Below, piece after piece: positions 58,271-64,000 of a stretch of 64,000 bases of DNA. The position numbers were made by a program, and so were the translations under genes. Source of the DNA: Salinarimonas sp046292825. GTDB lineage: Bacteria > Pseudomonadota > Alphaproteobacteria > Rhizobiales > Beijerinckiaceae. The stretch covers positions 17,778 through 81,777 of the forward strand of contig NZ_JBKBQG010000020.1 of assembly GCF_046292825.1 (NCBI RefSeq), in the 5' to 3' direction. Numbering within the stretch: the first letter of the stretch is position 1; every line of letters starts with the position of its first letter. A model generated the notes under the pieces. The model was not told the DNA's origin. It searched no databases and saw only the letters and a program-made list of their open reading frames with translations.

Positions 58271-59368
58271 TCACGCCGAGCCGCGCCGGGGCGGCTCGGG
58301 CCGAAAGCGCAGCCTCCCCTCCCGCGCCTCGACGAGCACCCCTCCGATCGTCTCCCGGAAGGGGGCGCCGACCCCGAGCGCGGCGACGAGCCGCGCCTCC
58401 AAAGCCTCCAGCCGCTCGAGCCGCCGATAGGGCTCCCGCTCCCCCTCGTCCTCCGCCGCCTCGTCGAGCGTCGCGAGAACGCGGTCGCGGGCGAGCACGA
58501 GCACCCGCAGGCGCAATTCTTCCGGCGCGTCCAGGAAGGCGCCCGCGTCGAGCGCGAGGGCGCCGGGGGCGTCCGCGCGCGTCACCTGCGCGAGGAGCCC
58601 CTGCGCCGTCGCGTCGAGCGCCTCGTCCGCCCGCGCGAGGCGCCGGGCGAGCGTCGCGAGGCGGCCGGAATCGAGGCCCTCGCGGGCGAGCGCGGGCGCG
58701 GCCTCGCGAAGCCGGGCGCGGGCGAAGCGGGGGGCGCGGTTCGCCGGATCCTCGACGAAGGGCAGCCCGCGCGCGAGGCAGGTCGCCACGAGCCGATCCT
58801 TGGCGATCCCGAGGAAGGGCCGCGCGACGACGAGGCCGTGCCGGCGCGCGAGCGGCCGCATGCCGGCGAGCCCGGAGAGCCCCGATCCGGCCGCGAGCCG
58901 CATAAGCACGGTCTCGGCCTGGTCGTCGCGGTGATGCGCGGTGACGACGGCGCGGGCGCCGGCGGCGCGGGCGGCCTGTGCGAGGAGCGCGTAGCGCGCG
59001 CGGCGCGCCTCGGCCTGGAGCCCCCGCGCCGGCTTGTGCCCCTCCCAGACGAGCACGCGCGCGGGCAGGCCCAGCTCCGCGGCGAAGCGGGCGACGCCGG
59101 CCGCCTCGGCGGCGGATTCGGGTCGCAGGCCGTGATCGACGCTCGCGACGAGGAGCGGGGGCCCGCCGCGCCCGCGGGCGACCTCGGCGCACAAGGCCGC
59201 GAGGGCGACGGAATCCGGCCCGCCGGAGACGGCGAGGACGAGGCCTTCGGGAAAGGTATCGAAGAGCGGGGCGAGCAGCGCGCGCGCCTCCTCGGGCGCG
59301 ATGGGCGCGATCTCCTCCCGCCGAGCGGCTGCGTCCTCCGGGCCGAGGCCCTGGGGAGGGCGGCTCAC
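58271..59368 (-). CDS. tilS: tRNA(Ile)-lysidine synthase TilS
   Basis: A 365-residue PP-loop ATPase that converts C34 of the AUA-reading tRNA-Ile to lysidine. The PP-loop SGGPDS is at 48-53, followed by SVDHGLRPES and HHRDDQAETVLMRL. GTG at 59368 lies seven bases after the cpoB stop; the open frame beyond overlaps cpoB and is Arg/Ser/Pro shadow. The C-terminal domain is diverged and Ala/Arg-rich. Confidence 0.92.
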   Translation of the reverse strand: MSRPPQGLGPEDAAARREEIAPIAPEEARALLAPLFDTFPEGLVLAVSGGPDSVALAALCAEVARGRGGPPLLVASVDHGLRPESAAEAAGVARFAAELGLPARVLVWEGHKPARGLQAEARRARYALLAQAARAAGARAVVTAHHRDDQAETVLMRLAAGSGLSGLAGMRPLARRHGLVVARPFLGIAKDRLVATCLARGLPFVEDPANRAPRFARARLREAAPALAREGLDSGRLATLARRLARADEALDATAQGLLAQVTRADAPGALALDAGAFLDAPEELRLRVLVLARDRVLATLDEAAEDEGEREPYRRLERLEALEARLVAALGVGAPFRETIGGVLVEAREGRLRFRPEPPRRGSA

Positions 59369-59375
59369 CGGCGGC

Positions 59376-60281
59376 TCAGGCGCAGGCGGCGCGGCGGCGC
59401 TCGCGGGCGACTTCCTCGCGCACGGGCGAGCCGGCGGCGTCGTATTTGCGCAGCCATTCGGCGAAGGTGGCGCAGGCCTGCTCGCGGGCGCCGAGCTCGA
59501 CGAGGGAGGTGCCGAGCTTGAGCATCGCCTCGGGCGCGCGCCGCGCGGTCTCGAACTCGGTCGTGATCCGCAGGAACTGCTCGGCCGCCTCGCGATGGCG
59601 GCCGCGCTGGGCATAGGTCTCGCCGAGCCAGAACACGGCGTCCGGCACGAGCTCGTCGCGCGGGTGGGACTGGATGAACTGCCGGAAGGCCATCTCCGCG
59701 CGCTCGTATTGATGCGCGAGGAGGAGCGCGTAGGCGGCCTCGTAATCGGCGCGCGGATCGTCGGAGCCGGTCGCCGCGATGCTCGGGCCGCGCGGGCCGA
59801 GCGTCGGTGCGGGCTCCTCGCCGCGCAGGATCGCGGCGATGTCGAGCGGACCCGTCCCGGGCAGCGACAATTCGGCCTCGCCGAGCGGCGTCGACGGCTG
59901 CGTCGCGCCGAGCTGTTGCGGCGCCCCGGGGGCGGTCGGGTCGCGCGTCGGGTCGAAGGCGTCGCCGCGCCGCTCCGGCGCGGGCTCGAGCGGGGCGACG
60001 CCGGAGGCGGGACCGCCGAGCTCGCGGAAGCGGAAATCGGCGTCCTCCTGAACGCGGCGCAGCTGCTCGCGCAGCTGGCGGTTCTCGAATTGCAGCTCCT
60101 CCACCTGCCCGGAGAGGAGCCGCATCTGGTTCTCGACCTGACCGAGGCGCACGAGGAGCTCGGACAGGTCCTGCGCCTTCGCCGTCGGCGCCGCGACGGC
60201 CAAGACGACGAGGAGCGCCACGCACGGCGCGGCGAGGCGGCGGAGGAAGCGCACGGCCTGATGGGGCATCGGGATCTGCAT
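59376..60281 (-). CDS. cpoB: Tol-Pal system protein CpoB (YbgF)
   Basis: A 301-residue periplasmic protein that coordinates peptidoglycan synthesis with Tol-Pal outer-membrane constriction. A signal peptide (cleavage near 36, AKA-QD) is followed by a trimeric coiled coil (about 37-80), a Pro-rich linker and a C-terminal TPR domain (about 180-295). The ATG at 60281 is the best-placed start. Confidence 0.93.
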   Translation of the reverse strand: MQIPMPHQAVRFLRRLAAPCVALLVVLAVAAPTAKAQDLSELLVRLGQVENQMRLLSGQVEELQFENRQLREQLRRVQEDADFRFRELGGPASGVAPLEPAPERRGDAFDPTRDPTAPGAPQQLGATQPSTPLGEAELSLPGTGPLDIAAILRGEEPAPTLGPRGPSIAATGSDDPRADYEAAYALLLAHQYERAEMAFRQFIQSHPRDELVPDAVFWLGETYAQRGRHREAAEQFLRITTEFETARRAPEAMLKLGTSLVELGAREQACATFAEWLRKYDAAGSPVREEVARERRRAACA

Positions 60282-60422
60282 GAATGGCCGATCTGTGGCG
60301 TTGACGGTCGGGCTTAGCACAAGGACCGGCCTTGGGCCAAAATTATGGCGCGCCGCCTGTCGGGCGACGCGCCTCTTCGTCTCGGCCTCATAGGGACCGG
60401 CAGGTGCCGGGCGGTCGCGCCC

Positions 60423-60944
60423 TCAGACGCCCGCGCCGCCCTCGAGCACGGTCACGCCGCGCCTGTTCTGCGCCTGGCAATGCGGATCGGTACAGGCGGC
60501 GGCGGGCCGCTCCTTGCCGTAGGACACGGTGCGGATGCGGTTGCCGGGAACGCCGCGGGCGGTCAGATAGTCGCGCACCGCCTGGGCGCGGCGGGCGCCG
60601 AGCGCGAAATTGTATTCGCGCGTGCCCCGCTCGTCGGCATGACCCTCGATCAGGACCGCGTAGCGCGGATAGCGGGCGAGCCAGGAGGCCTGCAGGTCGA
60701 GCGTCTGGCGGGCGGCGGCGTTCAGCTCCGACGAATCGGTGTCGAAGAACACGCGGTCGCCGACATTGACGGTGAAGTCCTGCGGCGAGCCGGGGGTCGC
60801 CGCGCCGGCGAAGCCCGCGCCCGCGCCGCCGGGACCGCCGGCACCGACCTCCGGCGGACGCGCCGCGCAGGCGGCGAGCGCGAGGATGAGCGCGAATGCG
60901 GCGGCGATCTTCCAACCGCGCGAGGGGGCGAGCGACGCGATCAT
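60423..60944 (-). CDS. pal: Peptidoglycan-associated lipoprotein Pal
   Basis: A 173-residue outer-membrane lipoprotein. The lipobox ends at Cys26 (ALAAC). The OmpA-like domain has VFFDTDSSEL and the diaminopimelate-binding GHADERGTREYN...RRAQAVRDYL. A pair of Cys residues in AACTDPHCQAQNRR matches alphaproteobacterial Pal. AAGGAG lies 12 bases before the ATG. The usual tolB is not directly upstream. Confidence 0.95.
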   Translation of the reverse strand: MIASLAPSRGWKIAAAFALILALAACAARPPEVGAGGPGGAGAGFAGAATPGSPQDFTVNVGDRVFFDTDSSELNAAARQTLDLQASWLARYPRYAVLIEGHADERGTREYNFALGARRAQAVRDYLTARGVPGNRIRTVSYGKERPAAACTDPHCQAQNRRGVTVLEGGAGV

Positions 60945-61239
60945 GACGACAGATGGCTCCTTGGCCGAATGGCGAGGGCGCGAGGCGCGACACGGGGCGC
61001 GTGTTGGCCGCGTCGCGAGCGCCTTGGGTATGAAGACAAATGCTCCGTCAACCTTGACGAAACATTGACCGAAGAGGGGCGCCGCATGCATCGGCGCGAA
61101 ACGATTCGGTTAGGGTAAATCAAGGGTGAATGCGGCGAGACGGCGGCGCCCGCCCGTCCCCGCGACCGAACGCGCGCTCGCCGGGCGGCCGCGAATCGGC
61201 GATAGAGGGTGCGGTGCAGGCGGAGCGACGAGGACAGGG

Positions 61240-61986
61240 GTGACGGCGATCGCGCGCGAGAGGCAGCAGGCGGAGGCGACGCGCGACGGCGCGCTCGGCG
61301 GCCTCGCGTTCGCGCTCGACCATAGCGGCATTCTCTACCTCCCGGACCATCGCGCCGTCGTCGTCGCCGATCTCCACCTCGAGAAGGGCTCGGCGCGCGC
61401 CGCGCGCGGGGCCTTCCTGCCGCCCTACGACACCCGCGAGACGCTCGCCCGGCTCGCCCGCGCGATCGCGCCGTACGCTCCGCGGGTCCTGATCGCGCTC
61501 GGCGACAGCTTCCACGACGTCGGCGGGCCCGATCGCCTCGGCGAGGCCGAGCGCGCGGGGCTCGCCGCGATCGCGCAGGGGCGCGAGATGGTCTGGGTGA
61601 CCGGAAACCACGACGCGACGCTTCCCGAGAGCCTCGGCGGCAGCGTCGTCGCGTCCCTCGCGCTCGACGGCGTGCGCCTCGCCCACGAGCCGACGGCGGC
61701 GAGCCCGGAGGACCCTAGCGCGCGCGAGATCTGCGGTCACCTGCACCCGGCGGCGAAGGTCCGCCTGCGGGGGCGCTCCGTACGCCGACGGGCCTTCGCG
61801 AGCGACGCGCGGCTCCTCGTGATGCCCGCCTTCGGCGCCTATGCGGGGGGCCTCGACGTCTGCGATCCGGCGATCGCGGGTCTGTTCCCGCTCGGCTTTC
61901 GCGCGCACATCCTCGGGGAGAGCCGCGTCTACACCGTCGATGCCAGGCTGTTGACACCGGATGTGGTAGGCAAGCGAAAGATCTGA
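61240..61986 (+). CDS. pdeM: Ligase-associated DNA-damage-response endonuclease PdeM
   Basis: A 248-residue calcineurin-like metallophosphoesterase. All five motifs are visible in order: ADLHLEKGS, GDSFHD, GNHD, CGHLHP and the C-terminal LVMPAFGAYAGGLDV. The family normally accompanies Lhr helicase and a LigB-type ligase in DNA repair, but neither is in the window. GTG at 61240 (GAGGACAGG upstream) gives the compact domain; an ATG at 61126 would add 38 unconserved-looking residues. Confidence 0.86.
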   Translation: MTAIARERQQAEATRDGALGGLAFALDHSGILYLPDHRAVVVADLHLEKGSARAARGAFLPPYDTRETLARLARAIAPYAPRVLIALGDSFHDVGGPDRLGEAERAGLAAIAQGREMVWVTGNHDATLPESLGGSVVASLALDGVRLAHEPTAASPEDPSAREICGHLHPAAKVRLRGRSVRRRAFASDARLLVMPAFGAYAGGLDVCDPAIAGLFPLGFRAHILGESRVYTVDARLLTPDVVGKRKI

Positions 61987-62136
61987 TCGCGCAGTTGCCC
62001 CAACGTCTGTTTTGCAAACTTGGCTGCAGATCTCAGAAATTCATCCTCGATTAAGCACTAGTTTACCGATTTTTTCAGAATGGTCCTCAGTATCCGTCCC
62101 GCCAGGAAACCAACAAACCGAGTTCCGGGGGATCGG

Positions 62137-63807
62137 ATGCGGATCAAGACCAAGATTTTTGCGCTCGTCGGTGGCATCGGGGCAGTCACCGCCATTCTCG
62201 CGGTGGTCGCGGTGATGACGTTGACCACATACAATTCGAAAGTCCACGAGATGCGCGAGGCCGCCACCGGCGCACTCTATGCCGAGCGGCTGAACCGCTA
62301 CGTCAGCGAGGTGGTGATGGAATCGCGCGGCATCTACGCCGCGACCGACACCGAGCACGCCCAGCGCTTCGCGACCGGCCTCCTCGGGCTCCTCGACCGC
62401 ATCGACGCGCTCCTCGCGGAATGGGGCCCGATCGTCCCCGCCGCGGATCGGGGGGCCTACGAGGCCGTGGTGCGCGATTCGCAATCCTTCCGCAGCTTCC
62501 GTGCGGAGACCGCGCGGCTCGGCACGCAGGTCTCGCCGGCGGCGGCGAACGAGCAGGGCAACAACGAGGCGAACCGGGCGAACCGCCGCGCCTTCCAGGC
62601 GAGCATCGACGAGCTGACCGCGCGCGGAACGGCGCGCGTCGAGGCGATCAACACGGAAGTCGACGCGCTCTACGCCCAGCGCTTCGTCGTGCTGACCGGC
62701 CTCGCGGGCTTTGCGGTGTTCGCGGCCCTCTTCCTCGGCTGGCTCGTCGGCGGCCGCCTGATCGCCGATCCGCTCCAGCGCGTCACCCGCACGATCCAGG
62801 CCGTCGCCTCGGGCGATTACCGGCTGCCCGAGATCAAGGCCGGCCGCGACGAGATCGGCGACATCTGGCGCGCCACCGCCGGCTTCGCCACCACGCTCGC
62901 CGAGGCCGAGGCGCTGCGGCGCCGGCAGGAGGAGAGCGAGCGCGAGGCCGCTCAGGCGCGGCGCGAAGAGATGCTGGCGCTCGCCGACCGCTTCAAGACC
63001 GAGATCGGCGGTCTCGTCGGCGGCCTCGCGAGCGCCGCCCGCGAGATGGAAGCGACGGCCCGCACCCTCTCCGACCAGGCCGAGGCGACCGACGGGCGCG
63101 CCCAGGCCGTCGCCGCGGCGGCGAACCAGACCTCGGCCAATGTCCAGGCCGTCGCCACCGCGACGGAGGAGCTCGCCGCGTCGTCCGGCGAGATCGGCCA
63201 GCAGGTCGCGCAGACCTCGAACGTCGCCTCCCGCGCCGTCGACCGGGCCCGCGAGACCGACCGCCGCGTCCAGACGCTCGCCGAGGGCGCCCAGAAGATC
63301 GGCCAGGTCGTCGCCCTCATCAACTCGATCGCGGAGCAGACGAACCTGCTCGCCCTCAACGCCACCATCGAGGCGGCGCGGGCGGGCGAGGCGGGCCGCG
63401 GCTTCGCGGTCGTCGCGGCCGAGGTGAAGACGCTCGCCGATCAGACGACCCGCGCGACCGAGGAGATCGCCGGCCAGATCGCGCAGATACAGGAGGCGAC
63501 GAAGGAAGCCGTGGCCGCCATCGGCGAGATCTCGGGCACGATCGACGAGGTGCATCGGATCGCCACCAGCGTCGCCGCGGCCATCGAGGAACAGCAGGCC
63601 GCCACCCAGGAGATCGCCCGCAACGTCTCCGAGGCCGCCCGCGGCACCGAGCACGTGACGGACGTCATCGGGACGGTGCAATCGGTCGCGGGCGAGACCC
63701 GCGGCGGCGCGGGACGCGTGCTCGAGACCGCCGGCACGCTCTCCCGCAATGCCGGCGAGCTCGATCGCGAGATCGACCGCTTCCTCGCCGGCGTGCGCGC
63801 CGGCTGA
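62137..63807 (+). CDS. Methyl-accepting chemotaxis protein
   Basis: A 556-residue chemoreceptor. TM1 is about 6-30, a periplasmic helical sensor domain spans about 31-183, TM2 about 184-206, HAMP about 207-260 and the cytoplasmic signalling domain 263-556. The highly conserved hairpin tip (SIAEQTNLLALNATIEAARA) is near residue 396. The ligand is unknown. No che genes lie nearby, so it is an orphan receptor. The AT-richer 150 bp upstream (61987-62136) likely holds its promoter. Confidence 0.93.
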   Translation: MRIKTKIFALVGGIGAVTAILAVVAVMTLTTYNSKVHEMREAATGALYAERLNRYVSEVVMESRGIYAATDTEHAQRFATGLLGLLDRIDALLAEWGPIVPAADRGAYEAVVRDSQSFRSFRAETARLGTQVSPAAANEQGNNEANRANRRAFQASIDELTARGTARVEAINTEVDALYAQRFVVLTGLAGFAVFAALFLGWLVGGRLIADPLQRVTRTIQAVASGDYRLPEIKAGRDEIGDIWRATAGFATTLAEAEALRRRQEESEREAAQARREEMLALADRFKTEIGGLVGGLASAAREMEATARTLSDQAEATDGRAQAVAAAANQTSANVQAVATATEELAASSGEIGQQVAQTSNVASRAVDRARETDRRVQTLAEGAQKIGQVVALINSIAEQTNLLALNATIEAARAGEAGRGFAVVAAEVKTLADQTTRATEEIAGQIAQIQEATKEAVAAIGEISGTIDEVHRIATSVAAAIEEQQAATQEIARNVSEAARGTEHVTDVIGTVQSVAGETRGGAGRVLETAGTLSRNAGELDREIDRFLAGVRAG

Positions 63808-63916
63808 GCGCGACGCCGTCCGCGCGGGTCTCCGGTCCCGCGCGAAAAACTCCCCCGAGAAGCCGCTCTCCGGTCCCGGCCAGCCACTAGGGCTCGTGTT
63901 GATTTCCGAGCGCAGC

Positions 63917-63935
63917 TGTGAGAAAATGTCTCACA
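63917..63935. promoter_or_regulatory. Operator-like inverted repeat upstream of the last gene
   Basis: TGTGAGA-AAATG-TCTCACA is a perfect 7-bp inverted repeat with a 5-bp spacer, 28 bp before the ATG at 63963. The position suits a repressor or activator site for that gene. Confidence 0.6.
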
Positions 63936-63962
63936 AGTTTAACGACTTGCGAGGCATTCTTC

Positions 63963-64000
63963 ATGGCAAAGGCCCCGAAAAATAATTCGGCGTTGCGGCT
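63963..64000 (+). CDS. Start of an unidentified gene, cut by the window edge
   Basis: ATG at 63963 opens a frame beginning MAKAPKNNSALR, with GAGG about ten bases upstream. Only twelve codons are visible, too few to assign a family. Confidence 0.45.
   Translation, partial: MAKAPKNNSALR

Overview
The window is about 70% GC chromosomal DNA of an alphaproteobacterium. Four things point to the order Hyphomicrobiales (Rhizobiales): the aglR/aglEFGAK alpha-glucoside locus, the rpsT-dnaA linkage, the yajC-secD-secF group followed by homologues of two mitochondrial complex I assembly factors, and an rpsB-to-lpxB envelope cluster that uses LpxI rather than LpxH. A halophilic or methylotrophic relative (Salinarimonas or Methylobacterium-like) is a guess from gene order and GC, not a demonstrated assignment. 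No rRNA, tRNA, CRISPR array or complete insertion sequence was seen.

Layout. 1-1617: 3' end of a large helical-repeat (TPR-like) protein. 1604-9148: alpha-glucoside uptake and hydrolysis operon (aglEFGA-K, minus strand), with the LacI-type regulator aglR divergent from it and two operator-like palindromes between them. 9394-14265: NUDIX hydrolase, then the NDUFAF6-like and NDUFAF3-like genes downstream of yajC-secD-secF. 14503-18974: isopropylmalate-dehydrogenase-like enzyme, a probable fluoroacetate/haloacetate dehalogenase, an EEP-family phosphatase/nuclease and pyridoxal kinase. 19110-23672: a solitary gene for an unrecognised 1520-residue protein with four internal repeats and an AT-rich promoter. 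23767-24906: ilvC, which appears to have lost its normal stop codon and reads through its own terminator. 25175-31077: DUF924, TrcR/DUF1013, DUF805, CobB sirtuin, psd-pssA phospholipid genes, maf, yacG. 31422-35993: enoyl-CoA hydratase, PLP-dependent dehydratase, rpsT, an 859-bp gap, dnaA. 36538-39962: fadA-fadB beta-oxidation pair.

40531-55347 is one long minus-strand run for translation and envelope biogenesis: rpsB, tsf, pyrH, frr, uppS, cdsA, dxr, rseP, bamA, lpxD, fabZ, lpxA, lpxI, lpxB. It couples translation factors to undecaprenyl, phospholipid, isoprenoid and lipid A precursors and to outer-membrane protein assembly. 55518-60944 (minus) carries a MOSC protein and pal-cpoB-tilS-ftsH, separated from the usual tolQRAB. 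61240-63807 has PdeM and a chemoreceptor, and a new gene starts at 63963.

The most distinctive feature between genes is a set of long palindromic repeats. Family A has seven copies of about 140 bp, two of them interrupting the agl operon, and three genes take their stop codons from it. B is a 549-bp element with 21-bp perfect terminal inverted repeats. Family C has two copies whose half-units are arranged in opposite orders. Family D has three copies with a shared core. The items most worth follow-up are the 1520-residue protein, the ilvC stop loss and the repeats that alter protein ends.
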